A DNA stretch of 64,000 nt, from contig NZ_JAERRL010000019.1 of the NCBI RefSeq assembly GCF_016741785.1, positions 1 through 64,000 on the forward strand. The letters run 5' to 3'. Below the pieces are notes generated by a model. It worked only from the letters and a program-made list of their open reading frames with translations. It was not told where the DNA came from and did not search any database. Each line of letters starts with the position of its first letter. Within the stretch, counting starts at the first letter, position 1. Position numbers and translations under genes: made by a program. The stretch comes from Streptomyces sp. 7-21 (GTDB lineage Bacteria; Actinomycetota; Actinomycetes; Streptomycetales; Streptomycetaceae). Of this stretch, positions 33,092 to 42,141 are shown piece after piece.

Positions 33092-34180
33092 TCAGCGGCC
33101 CGTCTTGGGGGCCTTCCACCGGGCGATGGCGCGCGCGGCGAGATTGAGGACCATCACGAAGGCGATCAGCACCAGCGCCGCCGCCCAGGCCCGGTCGTAC
33201 GCCGGCTCCGTGCCGTAGGCCCACTGCTCGTAGACGAAGAGCGGCAGCGAGGACTGCGCGCCCTCGAACGGGTTGGCGTTGATCATCTGGTTGCCGAAGA
33301 CGAGCAGGATGATGGGGGCCGTCTCGCCGGCGATCCGGGCGAGCGCGAGCATGACGCCCGTCGTGATGCCGCCGATCGCCGTCGGCAGCACGACCTTGAG
33401 GATGGTGCGCCACTTCGGCACCCCCAGGGCGAGCGACGCCTCGCGCAGCTCGTTCGGCACGAGCTTGAGCATCTCCTCTGTGGAGCGGACCACGATCGGC
33501 ATCATCAGGATGGCCAGCGCCAGGGCGCCGGCGAAGCCCGAGTACCCCAGGTCCAGCATCATGATCCACAGGCTGAGGATGAACAGGCCCGCGACGATGG
33601 ACGGGATGCCGGTCATGACGTCCACGAAGAACGTCACGGCCTTCGCCAGCCTGCCCCGGCCGTACTCGACGAGGTAGACGGCGGTGAGCAGCCCGATGGG
33701 GATGGCGATGACGCTGGCCAGCAGCACCTGCTGGACGGTGCCGAGGATGGCGTGGTAGATGCCGCCGCCGTCCTGCCAGCTGAGGACGCCGTTCATCGAG
33801 TGCGTCAGGAAGTACCAGCTCACGCCGGGGATACCCCGCGTCACCGTCTCCCACACGAGCGAGGCGAGCGGCAGCACGGCCACCGCGAAGCTGGCCCACA
33901 CCAGCAGCGACGCCAGCCGGTCGACGGCGCGGCGCCTGCCCTCGACGCGCGCGGTGAGGCCGAAGGTGGCCGCGACGAAGACGAGGGCAGCGATCAGGCC
34001 CCACTGCAAGCGGCTGCTGAGGTGCAGCAGCAGTCCCGCGGCGGTGCCGACGGCCAGCGAACCGGTCAGCAGCGCTCCCATCGACCAGCGCGGCAGCCGC
34101 GGCGGACGCAGCGTGGGGGCGGGCGGGACGGGGGCGGCGGTGGCCGCGCTGGCGGCCGGGGCCTGGGTCGGAGGCGTCAT
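33092..34180 (-). CDS. pstA: phosphate ABC transporter permease PstA
   Basis: A 362-aa permease. The start ATG overlaps the pstC stop (ATGA). It has an Ala/Pro-rich N-terminal extension before the first membrane segment, then six or more helices. The EAA-type loop LREASLALGVPKWRTILKVVLP contacts PstB. Longer at the N-terminus than E. coli PstA, as is usual in Streptomyces. Confidence 0.96.
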   Translation of the reverse strand: MTPPTQAPAASAATAAPVPPAPTLRPPRLPRWSMGALLTGSLAVGTAAGLLLHLSSRLQWGLIAALVFVAATFGLTARVEGRRRAVDRLASLLVWASFAVAVLPLASLVWETVTRGIPGVSWYFLTHSMNGVLSWQDGGGIYHAILGTVQQVLLASVIAIPIGLLTAVYLVEYGRGRLAKAVTFFVDVMTGIPSIVAGLFILSLWIMMLDLGYSGFAGALALAILMMPIVVRSTEEMLKLVPNELREASLALGVPKWRTILKVVLPTAIGGITTGVMLALARIAGETAPIILLVFGNQMINANPFEGAQSSLPLFVYEQWAYGTEPAYDRAWAAALVLIAFVMVLNLAARAIARWKAPKTGR

Positions 34181-35184
34181 GCGGCGGCTCCTGAGTACTC
34201 ACGCCGGCGCGCGATGATCAGCCGGGCGGCGCCGTTGACGAGCAGGGTGAGGACGAAGAGGACGAGGCCGGAGGCGATGAGCGCGTCGCGGCCCATGGCC
34301 CCGGCCTCCTTGAACTGGCTGGCGATGTTCTGCGCGAAGGTGCCGCCGCCGGACTCCAGCAGGCTGGCGTTGATCAGGAAGCTGGGGGACAGCACGGTGG
34401 CGACGGCCATCGTCTCGCCCAGGGCGCGGCCGAGCCCGAGCATCGACGCGCTGATCACACCGGAGCGGCCGAACGGCAGCACGGTCATGCGGATGACCTC
34501 CCAGCGGGTGGCGCCCAGCGCCAGGGCGGCCTCCTGGTGGGCGGCGGGCGCCTGGCGGAACACCTCGCGGGTCACGCTGGTGATGATCGGCAGGATCATG
34601 ATCGCGAGCAGGATGCCGGCGGTCATCAGCGAGCGGGCGGGCGTGCCGTCGTAGGCGAGGATGCCGGTCCAGCCGAAGTAGTCGTCGAGCCACTCGTACA
34701 GGCCGGTCAGGCGCGGCACCAGGTACAGGGCGCCCCACAGGCCGTAGATGATGCTCGGCACGGCGGCGAGGAGGTCGACGAGGTAGCCGATGGGGGCGGC
34801 CAGGCGGCGCGGCGCGTAGTGGGAGAGGAACAGCGCGATGCCGACGGCGACGGGCACGGCCAGCACCATCGCGATGACGGAGCTGACGACCGTGCCGAAG
34901 AGGAGGACGGCGATGCCGAAGTAGGGCGGGTCGCCGTTGGCGTTCCACTCGAACGTGGTGAGGAAGTTGCCCTCGTTGCTGCTGATGGCGACGGCGGCGC
35001 GGACGGAGAGGAAGACCGCGATGGCCGCCATGATCAGCAGCAGGATGATGCCTGATCCCTTGGACAGGCCGCTGAAGACGCGGTCGCCGAGGCGGGAGGC
35101 GGGCCGTGCGGCAGGGCGTTCCGGCGCGGTGCCGGGGGTGTCGGGGCTGGCCATGGGGGTGTGGGGGGTGTCCTTCGGCGTCAC
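34177..35184 (-). CDS. pstC: phosphate ABC transporter permease PstC
   Basis: A 335-aa permease, GTG start at 35184 overlapping the pstS stop (GTGA). Features: IILLLIMAAIAVFLSVRAAVAI as the first helix, a periplasmic-side loop, and the EAA loop EAALALGATRWEVIRMTVLPF. Partner of PstA in the channel. Confidence 0.96.
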   Translation of the reverse strand: MTPKDTPHTPMASPDTPGTAPERPAARPASRLGDRVFSGLSKGSGIILLLIMAAIAVFLSVRAAVAISSNEGNFLTTFEWNANGDPPYFGIAVLLFGTVVSSVIAMVLAVPVAVGIALFLSHYAPRRLAAPIGYLVDLLAAVPSIIYGLWGALYLVPRLTGLYEWLDDYFGWTGILAYDGTPARSLMTAGILLAIMILPIITSVTREVFRQAPAAHQEAALALGATRWEVIRMTVLPFGRSGVISASMLGLGRALGETMAVATVLSPSFLINASLLESGGGTFAQNIASQFKEAGAMGRDALIASGLVLFVLTLLVNGAARLIIARRREYSGAAA

Positions 35185-36299
35185 GACATGTCCTCGATCC
35201 GCTCGCGGACCTGGCGGATGATGTCGCCGGAGACCGGCGCGTAGTCGATCTCGGCGAGGTCCTGCTGACCCTCGTCGCTGGCGGCGTAGCGCAGGAACGC
35301 CTTCGTCAGCCCGAGGGTGTCCGGATTATTACCTTTGTCGCAAACGATCTCGTAGGTGATGAGAACGATCGGGTACGCGCCTTCCTCGCGCGTCGTGTAG
35401 TCGAGTTCGAGTGCGAGGTCCCCGTCGGTGCCGACGACCTCGGCCTCGCCGATGGCCGCCGAGGCGTTCTCCACGGTGGCCGCGACCGGCTCGGCGGCAC
35501 CGGTGTCGACGCGGACGGTGTCGATGTCGTTCTGGTGCGCGTAGGACAGCTCGAAGTAGGAGATGGCGCCCTCGTTCTGCTGCACCATGCCGACCAGGCC
35601 GGAGGAGCCGTCGGCGGCCTGGCCGCCCCTGCCGCGCCAGTTCTTGCCCGGCTCGTGGGGCCAGGCGTCGGGGGCGGCGGCGTGCAGGTAGGAGGTGAAG
35701 TTGTCGGTGGTGCCCGAGCCGTCGGAGCGGTGGAAGGGCGTGATCGGCAGGTCGGGCAGGTCGGTGTCCGGGTTGAGGGCGGCGATGGCGGGGTCGTCCC
35801 AGCGCGTGATGCGGGAGTCGAAGATCCCCGCGAGGGTCCGCGCGTCGAGGACGAGGTCGTCGACGCCGGGGAGGTTGTAGCCCACGGCAATGGGACCGGC
35901 GACCAGCGGCAGGTGAATGGCCTGGCCGCCGTCGCGGCACACGGAGCGCGACTGCGCCCTCTCGCTCTCGGTCAGCAGCGAGTCGGAGCCGCCGTAGGCC
36001 GTGGTGCCCTGGAGGAACTCCTGGATGCCCGCGCCGGAGCCGGTGGCCTTGTAGTTGATCTGACTGCCGTCACAGTTGGCCTGGTAAGTGTTCACCCAGA
36101 CCTCCATCGCGTTGGCCTGGGCGCTCGAACCGGAGGCCAGCAAGGTGCCGCCGGGGCCGCACCGCAGCGTCTCCGCCGAGAAGTCCACGGCGCCGGGAAG
36201 ACCGGAGTTGTCGTCACTGCCGCAGGCGGTGAGGGTAGCGGCGAGCGAGGCCGTGCAAGCCAGGGCCCCGGAGACCAGGACCGCGCGCCGGAGCTTCAC
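35181..36299 (-). CDS. pstS: phosphate-binding lipoprotein PstS
   Basis: A 372-aa lipoprotein with lipobox LTAC (Cys about residue 26). The phosphate-binding loops are TLLASGSSAQANA, GSGAGIQEF and FHRSDGSGTTDNF, the last two being classic PstS anion-binding motifs. It captures phosphate outside the membrane for PstCAB. First gene of the operon; a PHO box lies 57-96 nt upstream, so it is PhoP-activated on phosphate starvation. Confidence 0.97.
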   Translation of the reverse strand: MKLRRAVLVSGALACTASLAATLTACGSDDNSGLPGAVDFSAETLRCGPGGTLLASGSSAQANAMEVWVNTYQANCDGSQINYKATGSGAGIQEFLQGTTAYGGSDSLLTESERAQSRSVCRDGGQAIHLPLVAGPIAVGYNLPGVDDLVLDARTLAGIFDSRITRWDDPAIAALNPDTDLPDLPITPFHRSDGSGTTDNFTSYLHAAAPDAWPHEPGKNWRGRGGQAADGSSGLVGMVQQNEGAISYFELSYAHQNDIDTVRVDTGAAEPVAATVENASAAIGEAEVVGTDGDLALELDYTTREEGAYPIVLITYEIVCDKGNNPDTLGLTKAFLRYAASDEGQQDLAEIDYAPVSGDIIRQVRERIEDMS

Positions 36300-36355
36300 A
36301 GTCGTCGAGTTCCTTCCCGTCAGGCCGCCATGCCGACCCGAAGCTAGGTTGATCA

Positions 36356-36395
36356 GGTGAAGTGAAGAGAGGTCGAAAGTGAATAGAAAATGAAC
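36356..36395 (-). promoter_or_regulatory. PHO box upstream of pstS
   Basis: On the minus strand, adjacent 11-nt units GTTCATTTTCT (36395-36385) and ATTCACTTTCG (36384-36374) match the GTTCACC-like direct repeats bound by Streptomyces PhoP. After a 6-nt gap CTTCACTTCACC (36367-36356) adds a further CTTCAC/TTCACC unit. The region is the most A/T-rich stretch around and carries the pst promoter. Confidence 0.85.
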
Positions 36396-36451
36396 CGAGC
36401 GGGGCCGGAAGGTGCCGCTGCACAGCGCGGCCGGACGTCACTTCGGTACGC

Positions 36452-36470
36452 TATACCCAGCAGGGGTATA
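36452..36470. promoter_or_regulatory. CsoR operator
   Basis: TATACCC-AGCAG-GGGTATA is a perfect 7-bp inverted repeat around a 5-nt centre, 19 nt before the csoR ATG. This matches the GC-rich-core, TA-ended palindromes of copper-sensing CsoR repressors. It indicates autoregulation by copper; other sites are expected at copper-transport genes outside the window. Confidence 0.85.
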
Positions 36471-36489
36471 TGATCCCGGGAGGACCGAT

Positions 36490-36870
36490 ATGACCGCTTC
36501 CCAGACCTCCGTGACGTCCGGGAGCTCCGGCGAGGCCGCCCCGGCAGCCGCGGCAGCCGGGTCGCACGAGCACCCCGGTGCCGCGGGCCCGCACGGGTAC
36601 AGCAAGGACAAGGACGCGCACCTCAAGCGCCTGCGCCGCATCGAGGGCCAGATCAGAGGGCTCCAGCGCATGGTCGAGGAGGACGTGTACTGCATCGACA
36701 TACTCACCCAGGTCTCCGCCTCCACCAAGGCGCTCCAGTCCTTCGCCCTCCAGCTTCTCGAGGAGCACCTGCGTCACTGCGTCGCCCACGCCGCGCGGGA
36801 GGGCGGCCCGGAGATCGACGCCAAGGTAGAGGAGGCGACCGCCGCGATCGCCCGCATGCTGCGGACCTGA
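36490..36870 (+). CDS. csoR: copper-sensing repressor
   Basis: A 126-aa member of the CsoR family from ATG 36490 (GGGAGGACCGAT upstream). The helical core HLKRLRRIEGQIRGLQRMVEEDVYCIDILTQVSA contains the first Cu ligand in VYCID; LEEHLRHCVAHA supplies the second Cys and nearby His. A 35-residue Ala/Ser/His-rich N-terminal extension is typical of Streptomyces. Cu(I) binding releases it from the palindrome just upstream. Confidence 0.94.
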   Translation: MTASQTSVTSGSSGEAAPAAAAAGSHEHPGAAGPHGYSKDKDAHLKRLRRIEGQIRGLQRMVEEDVYCIDILTQVSASTKALQSFALQLLEEHLRHCVAHAAREGGPEIDAKVEEATAAIARMLRT

Positions 36871-36883
36871 CCCGGGCGTACGG

Positions 36884-37735
36884 TCAGGCCACCCTGCCCG
36901 CGTACACCTCGTCATCCCCCGGGAGCTCGACGTCGACCGGCCGGCCGAACGCGTACAGGTCCACGGTCGAGGCCACCTGGACCAGCGCCTCGTCACCGCC
37001 CGAGAGCTGTCCCGCGAAGCCGAAGTGATGGCTGACCCGGCGCAGCAGCCCGTCCTCGTCCACGTACGCGTCGAACTCGACCTCCGGGTCCGGGAAGCGG
37101 TCGCCCGCCACCGCCGCGCGCAGCTGCTCGGCCACCGCGCCGGAGGCCGCCCGGGCCGCGGCCCCGAGGTCCGTGACGCCACGGAAGTGCGTCACGGGCT
37201 TGCCGTTCATCTCCTCCCGGTTCACCTCGCTGGCGCTGGTCACCCCGCGCAGCAGCTCCGCCGCCAGCAGCGGGTCGGTGGCGCCGCCGGTCACGAGGTT
37301 GCCGTCGGCGACCGTCGTCACGTCGATGCGGACCCACTTGTCGGGGGGCACGCCCGCCCCCCGGTTCTTCATGTACAGCTCACCCGGCGCGAAGACCTCG
37401 GTGACCGGCAGGCCGGTGTCCTCCTCCTGGCGCACGGGCAGCGTCAGCATCAGCTCACCCATGCCGGTCACGTAGTCGAAGCCGCCCTCACCGGTGACGG
37501 TGATGCGCGTGCCGCCGGAGTCCATCTCCATGGCCGTGCGGACGGCCGAGCTGCCCGCGACGGCGAGCGCGTCCGGCGCCCGCCGCAGCACCTCGACAGG
37601 TGTCTGCTGCCGGCCTTCGGCGGCGGCGTCGGTGCGGGAACAGCCGCAGAGCAGGGCCAGCACGGCGAGCAGTCCCGCGCAGCCCGCCGAGACCGTGACG
37701 CGTGTGCGCGTGCCGCGCCGCCGCCCGCTCGCCAT
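36884..37735 (-). CDS. LppX/LprAFG-type lipoprotein
   Basis: A 283-aa lipoprotein: basic N-terminus, hydrophobic core and lipobox LCGC (Cys near residue 32). The mature part resembles the LppX_LprAFG beta-barrel-half fold: FDYVTGMGELMLTL, GELYMKNRG, KWVRIDVTT, KPVTHFRGVTDL and VEFDAYVDEDGLLRRVSHHF. In mycobacteria such proteins carry lipids across the envelope; the Streptomyces cargo is unknown. It converges with csoR (13-nt gap). Confidence 0.85.
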   Translation of the reverse strand: MASGRRRGTRTRVTVSAGCAGLLAVLALLCGCSRTDAAAEGRQQTPVEVLRRAPDALAVAGSSAVRTAMEMDSGGTRITVTGEGGFDYVTGMGELMLTLPVRQEEDTGLPVTEVFAPGELYMKNRGAGVPPDKWVRIDVTTVADGNLVTGGATDPLLAAELLRGVTSASEVNREEMNGKPVTHFRGVTDLGAAARAASGAVAEQLRAAVAGDRFPDPEVEFDAYVDEDGLLRRVSHHFGFAGQLSGGDEALVQVASTVDLYAFGRPVDVELPGDDEVYAGRVA

Positions 37736-37846
37736 GCCTGCCGGTACCCCCGTGCTGTGAAGAACCCGTCGGACCCGTAGCGCCTAACGAGACCTGTAAG
37801 GGGCCGTCACGGGCCGCTGCTCCGCATGGCCCGATACGGTGGTGGG

Positions 37847-38047
37847 GTGCACGAGCGCACGGAGAACGAGGGTTCCGGGGCGGCGGGCGCACAGCCGCCG
37901 TCGCCGCCGTCACACCAGATCACCCTGCGTGAGCGCGGGCCGTTCCTGGCTCCCGCGTGCAGCTGCGGCTGGTACGGCCCGGCGCGGCGGTCCCGGCCGC
38001 TGGCGCGGTCGGAGGCCGCCGCTCACCTTCAGTCGCTGGCCGGCTGA
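37847..38047 (+). CDS. small conserved actinobacterial protein
   Basis: A 66-aa protein. The start chosen is GTG 37847 (VHERTENE) behind GGTGGTGGG; ATG 37826 would add seven residues. The conserved part ITLRERGPFLAPACSCGWYGPARRSRPLARSEAAAHL has one CxC pair and is a pattern I have seen in short Streptomyces proteins of unknown function. Soluble and basic. Converges with the PAP2 gene. Confidence 0.6.
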   Translation: MHERTENEGSGAAGAQPPSPPSHQITLRERGPFLAPACSCGWYGPARRSRPLARSEAAAHLQSLAG

Positions 38048-38072
38048 AGCCGGGCGCCGCGGCGCGGCTCCG

Positions 38073-38816
38073 TCACACGGCGACGTCGCGGGCCAGCGGC
38101 GCCGGCCGGTCCTGCTGGCCGGAGGCGCCCTCCCGGCCCGCCTGGCTGCCCGGGTGGTCCGCCCGCTTCTCCTCGGCGTCCCCCGCCTCCCCGGCCGCTT
38201 CGGCGCTGGCCGGGACGAGCCAGCCCAGCCAGCGCGTCCCCGCCGCCCGGCGCACCAGCGGCGTGAGCGTGGCCATCGCCAGCGGCGCCAGCAGCAGCGC
38301 CACGGCGGCGCCGAGCGCGTACCCGCCGATGACGTCCGACGGGTAGTGGACACCGATCAGCAGCCTGCCGAACCCGGTCAGCAGCGCGGCCGCGCAGGCC
38401 AGCGCGCCCAGCCAGCGGTGCACCAGGAACAGGGCGACGGCGATGGCCATGGCGCAGCTGGCGTGGTCGCTGACGAACGAGTAGCCGTCCTTGTCGAGGA
38501 GCACCGTCAGGTCCAGCTCCGGCCGCCCGATCGCCGGGCGCGGCCGGGCCACGAAGTCACGGATCGGCGCGTTCACCAGGTACGCCAGCGCCGCGGCGGG
38601 CAGCGCCCAGAGCACCTGGGCCACGGCCGTCACGTTCCCGGGGCGCCGCCGGACGACGAGCCAGGCGACCGCCACCAGCGCGATCAGCGACAAGGGGAGC
38701 AGGTACTCCCCGGTGAATGCCACGACGTCACGCGCCCACCCGGGCATCCGGGCAGCCAGCCCGTTGACATCGCGGAGGATCTCCACGTCCATATCGCGGT
38801 CGTCAATCCCAACCAT
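38073..38816 (-). CDS. PAP2-family phosphatase
   Basis: A 247-aa membrane protein with about six helices. The three phosphatase motifs are present: RDFVARPRP (KX6RP-like), SFVSDHAS (PSGH-like, with Asp-His) and GFGRLLIGVHYPSDVIGG (SR-X5-H-X3-D-like, His and Asp kept; the Arg is GFGR). It probably dephosphorylates an undecaprenyl-pyrophosphate-like or phosphatidic lipid at the outer membrane face. The C-terminal 45 residues are charged and cytosolic. Confidence 0.85.
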   Translation of the reverse strand: MVGIDDRDMDVEILRDVNGLAARMPGWARDVVAFTGEYLLPLSLIALVAVAWLVVRRRPGNVTAVAQVLWALPAAALAYLVNAPIRDFVARPRPAIGRPELDLTVLLDKDGYSFVSDHASCAMAIAVALFLVHRWLGALACAAALLTGFGRLLIGVHYPSDVIGGYALGAAVALLLAPLAMATLTPLVRRAAGTRWLGWLVPASAEAAGEAGDAEEKRADHPGSQAGREGASGQQDRPAPLARDVAV

Positions 38817-39052
38817 GACCGTTGCGGCCCCTTCGGTGTGTGGGGGGGAAGCCCGCCGGGGCTGGCGGGCTCAAGGAGCCCCTGTTCCGGTACAGGTAAC
38901 GCCATGTCCGTCTCCAGGAGTGCCCCGGGGCGACCGGCGATGACCACAGCGTTATGGAACAGCAACTGACCCCTCACTCGTCCTGCGCCTGCCAGCGGCA
39001 CATGCGGGTACTCTCGCAGCGGCCATCGCACGACAACGCAAGGACCAGTGAC

Positions 39053-39136
39053 GTGAAGTTCGCCATCGCCCTCGGGATCATCGTGATCGTAACCCTGCTC
39101 TCCATGTACATCCGCCACAAGATCGTCAACCGCTGA
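39053..39136 (+). CDS. 27-residue single-span membrane peptide
   Basis: GTG 39053 with AAGGA 8 nt upstream opens a 27-codon frame: a hydrophobic core IALGIIVIVTLLSMYI followed by RHKIVNR. The composition (one membrane segment plus a basic end) is unlikely by chance in 70% GC DNA. A longer frame from 38954 exists, but its first part has no ribosome site and looks non-coding. Role unknown; small membrane peptides of this kind often regulate or stabilise larger membrane proteins. Confidence 0.55.
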   Translation: MKFAIALGIIVIVTLLSMYIRHKIVNR

Positions 39137-39168
39137 GGGCACGCGGCCGGACCGGTCACGGTCCGTCA

Positions 39169-39209
39169 GCGGACGGCGCGCGGCCGGGACGCGCCCGCGC
39201 GCCGTCCGC
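39169..39209. terminator. strong hairpin between convergent genes
   Basis: GCGGACGGCGCGCG (39169-39182) and CGCGCGCCGTCCGC (39196-39209) are perfect 14-bp arms with a 13-nt loop, between the peptide gene and the converging penicillin-binding protein. Very likely a shared terminator. Confidence 0.7.
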
Positions 39210-39233
39210 CGCCGTGCCCCGCCTGCCGCCGCG

Positions 39234-41117
39234 TCACAGGCGGGACAGGAAGTCGGCGGCGACCGGGCCCGCGTCGCTGCCGCCGGAGCCGCCGTCCTCC
39301 AGCACCACGGCGAAGGCCAGGTCGCCCTCGCCGAGGAATCCGATCATCCAGGCGTGGGTGGACAGTTCGCCCTCGCCGTTCTCGAACTCGGCGGTGCCGG
39401 TCTTACCGTGCGGCTGACCGGGGAGGCCCGCCAGGGCGGAGGCCGAACCGTCCGTCACGGTTTCCCGCATCATCGACCGCAGGCCCTCGATGGTCTCCGG
39501 GCTGAGGCTGGACGCGGCCTGGTGCGGCTCGTCGACGGCGCCGGGCACCAGCAAGGGCTGGTGGAACGTGCCGTCGGCGACCGTCGCGGCGACCGAGGCC
39601 ATCACCAGCGGGCTGGTCTGGATCCGGCCCTGGCCGATCAGGGAGGCCGCCAGCTCGTTGTCGCTCTCCGCCACGGGCACGCTGCCGTCGAACGTGGCGG
39701 CGCCGACGGTCCACTCGGCGCCGATGCCGAACGCCTCGGCGGTGCGGCTGAGGCTGTCGGCCTCGAACCGGTCGAGGTTGCCGATGAGCGCGGTGTTGCA
39801 GGACGCGGCTATCGCCTCCCGCAGCGTGGTGTCCGGGCCGAGCTCGAACTCGTCCTGGTTCTCGAAGGACTGGCCGCCGACAGTGACGGTCCGGGGGCAG
39901 CCGAGCACCTCGTCGGGCGTCGCGCCGCTCTCCAGCAGGGCCGCCGCGGTGACCACCTTGAACGTCGAGCCGGGCGCCAGCTGCCCCAGCAGGGACCGGT
40001 TGAAGCCGTCCGCGGGCCAGTCCGCGGCGGCCAGCACGTTGCCGGTGGACGGCTCGATGGCGGCGATCGCCCCCTCGCGTCCCGCCTCCGCCAGCGCCGC
40101 TTCGGCGGCCCGCTGCACCTCGGGATCGATCGTGGTCTCCACCGGGGTGCCCGGCTCGCCGCCCTCCCGCTCGTGCAGCGTCTCCACCGCGTCGCCCGAC
40201 TCGCGGTCGGCGATCACCACGGCCGCGGTGGCGGTGCCCGCCAGCTGCTCCTCGTAGCGCTCCTGGAGCCCGGAGACGCCCTCGCCGGTGTCCGGGTCGA
40301 CGGTGCCCGTGACCGGCCGCGCGGCGTGCGGCAGGGTGCGGGTGCCCTGCGCCGACTGGATTCCCGGCACGGCGGTCAGCTCGGCCTCGTGCTCCCGGTA
40401 GTCCTCCTCCCGCAGCGTCACCACGGCCACGGCCTGGTCCGGCGCGGCCTGCTCCACCCGCTCGGCGAGCGCCTCGGTGTCGATGCCGGCGTCCAGTCCG
40501 TCCAGCGCCTCCCAGGCCGCCTCCGGATCGGTCAGCCGCTCGGGCCAGATGCTGATGTCGTATACGGTCGCGGGGCCCGCCAGCTCGCTGCCGTCGGCGG
40601 CGAGGATGGGGGCGCGCTCCGGCGCGTCGACGGTGAGCACCAGCGTCTGGCCCTCGGCGAGCTGGGGGTGGACCAGCGCCGACTCCCAGGCGACGCGCCA
40701 GCCGTCACCGCCGGGCACCATCAGGGCCGTCGAGTCGTACGACCACTCCCCTATGCCCTGGAGGGTGAACGTGGCGGTGAACGGCACGGCCAGGGCGTCC
40801 TCCGGCGCCTCCTCGCCGGGCTCCTCGGCCCGGCCGGCGGGGGCGAACTCGACGCTCTCGGGGTGCATGTTGGTGGTCACGGACTCCAGCAGCGACTGCG
40901 CCGCCTCCGGGTCGTCGGTCAGCGAGGCGGCGCGCTCCAGCTCCCCCGCCGCCCAGGCGTCGAGGAACCGGCGGGCCTCGCCCGCCGCCTCCTCGGCCCG
41001 GCCGTCGCCGTCGTCCCGGCGCACGGCCCACACCACGGCCGCCGCCACGACGATGACGACGAGCGCGAGGAGCCCGGCGATGCGGGCGTTGTTCCGTCTC
41101 CCTGCGGGACGTGTCAT
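39234..41117 (-). CDS. penicillin-binding protein with MecA-N-like domain
   Basis: The start is ATG 41117 with CGGAGGAACCG upstream; an upstream in-frame extension is antisense to the LysR region and not used. The 627-aa protein has one N-terminal anchor (ARIAGLLALVVIVVAAAVVWAV), an NTF2/MecA_N-like domain (about 45-160), a pedestal region, then the transpeptidase domain. Its active-site motifs are APGSTFKVV (SxxK), ASCNT (SxN) and HGKTGTAE (KTG). It is monofunctional class B: no glycosyltransferase. Likely role: septal or sporulation peptidoglycan cross-linking. Confidence 0.92.
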   Translation of the reverse strand: MTRPAGRRNNARIAGLLALVVIVVAAAVVWAVRRDDGDGRAEEAAGEARRFLDAWAAGELERAASLTDDPEAAQSLLESVTTNMHPESVEFAPAGRAEEPGEEAPEDALAVPFTATFTLQGIGEWSYDSTALMVPGGDGWRVAWESALVHPQLAEGQTLVLTVDAPERAPILAADGSELAGPATVYDISIWPERLTDPEAAWEALDGLDAGIDTEALAERVEQAAPDQAVAVVTLREEDYREHEAELTAVPGIQSAQGTRTLPHAARPVTGTVDPDTGEGVSGLQERYEEQLAGTATAAVVIADRESGDAVETLHEREGGEPGTPVETTIDPEVQRAAEAALAEAGREGAIAAIEPSTGNVLAAADWPADGFNRSLLGQLAPGSTFKVVTAAALLESGATPDEVLGCPRTVTVGGQSFENQDEFELGPDTTLREAIAASCNTALIGNLDRFEADSLSRTAEAFGIGAEWTVGAATFDGSVPVAESDNELAASLIGQGRIQTSPLVMASVAATVADGTFHQPLLVPGAVDEPHQAASSLSPETIEGLRSMMRETVTDGSASALAGLPGQPHGKTGTAEFENGEGELSTHAWMIGFLGEGDLAFAVVLEDGGSGGSDAGPVAADFLSRL

Positions 41118-41241
41118 CGGTTCCTCCGATCCGCTGCGCTTCCCGGTCACCACACCCTTGCCGGGCCCAGCCTTCCGGCCCCGGGCAGCCGCCGCCAAGA
41201 CACCCCCGTGCACACTCATGCACTTTTGGCATAGTGAGCCC

Positions 41242-42141
41242 ATGGATCTGGTGGCGGCCTGCCGGGCATTCGTGCACGTCAGCGAGCGCGGCAGCTTCAC
41301 AGTCGGCGCGGCGGCGGCGCGGGTGGCGCAGCCCGTCGCCAGCCGCCGCATCGCCGCGCTGGAACGGCACCTGGGCGACCGGCTGCTGGACCGCTCCTCG
41401 CGTGCGGCGACGCTGACGCCGTTCGGCCGCGACCTGCTGCCGCTGGCCAGGGAGCTGGTGCGGGCCGCCGACCGGCTGGAGCACGAGGCCCAGGCCGCGC
41501 TGGACCGGCCGCTGCGGCTTGCCGTCCCCGCCACCTGCCCGGCGGATGCCCTGGCCCGCCTCATCGCCGGGGCCCAGCGCCACGGCGTCGTGCTCGACCC
41601 GCGCCCGGCCGGCCCGGAGGAGCGCGCCCGCCTGGTGCGGACCGGGCAGGTGCGGGCGGCGCTGCTGGCCGTGCCGCCGTCCGACGCGGCATGGCGCGTG
41701 CCGCTGGGCCTGGCGGTCGCGGCCGACCCCGGCGGCGGGCCCCTCTACCTGGACACCCTGCGCCCCAGCCGCGCCGACCGCGACCGGCCGCCCCGGCGGG
41801 TATGGCTGCAACAGGAGGACGACGTGCCGCACGTCCGCGACCCGCTGACGCGGCTGCGGGACGCGGTCGGGCTGCGCCCGGCGCAGCTCGCCGTCGCCGG
41901 CACCGTGGCCGCCGCGGCGGCGGCCGTGCTCAGCCACGACGACGTGCTGCTGTGCTCGCCCGCGCAGGCCGCCGGACTGCGGCTGCACTGGCGGCCGGTG
42001 GGCGAGCTGGAGGCCGGCCTGGCGCGGGGCTACGACCTGGTCGTGGCCGACGAGGCGGACGCCGAGGCCACGCGCGTGGGGCGGGAGTGCGAGCGGTGGC
42101 TCGCCCGCTGCCTGGGCGCCGGAACGGAGGCCGCGGCGTGA
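41242..42141 (+). CDS. LysR-family regulator
   Basis: A 299-aa protein started at ATG 41242. The N-terminal winged HTH reads FVHVSERGSFTVGAAAARVAQPVASRRIAALERHLGDRLLDR. The effector domain is shorter and Ala-rich. Its stop overlaps the beta-lactamase-like gene (GTGA), which is unusual: LysR genes are generally divergent from their target. It is itself divergent from the penicillin-binding protein gene, so one regulator could control both, recalling AmpR/BlaB systems; this is inference. Confidence 0.88.
   Translation: MDLVAACRAFVHVSERGSFTVGAAAARVAQPVASRRIAALERHLGDRLLDRSSRAATLTPFGRDLLPLARELVRAADRLEHEAQAALDRPLRLAVPATCPADALARLIAGAQRHGVVLDPRPAGPEERARLVRTGQVRAALLAVPPSDAAWRVPLGLAVAADPGGGPLYLDTLRPSRADRDRPPRRVWLQQEDDVPHVRDPLTRLRDAVGLRPAQLAVAGTVAAAAAAVLSHDDVLLCSPAQAAGLRLHWRPVGELEAGLARGYDLVVADEADAEATRVGRECERWLARCLGAGTEAAA

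Noticed and set aside
32450..34654. Long plus-strand open frame opposite the pst genes
   Set aside because: Composition is Asp/Arg/Gly/His-rich noise and it covers pstB, pstA and pstC, which have clear motifs and coupling on the other strand.
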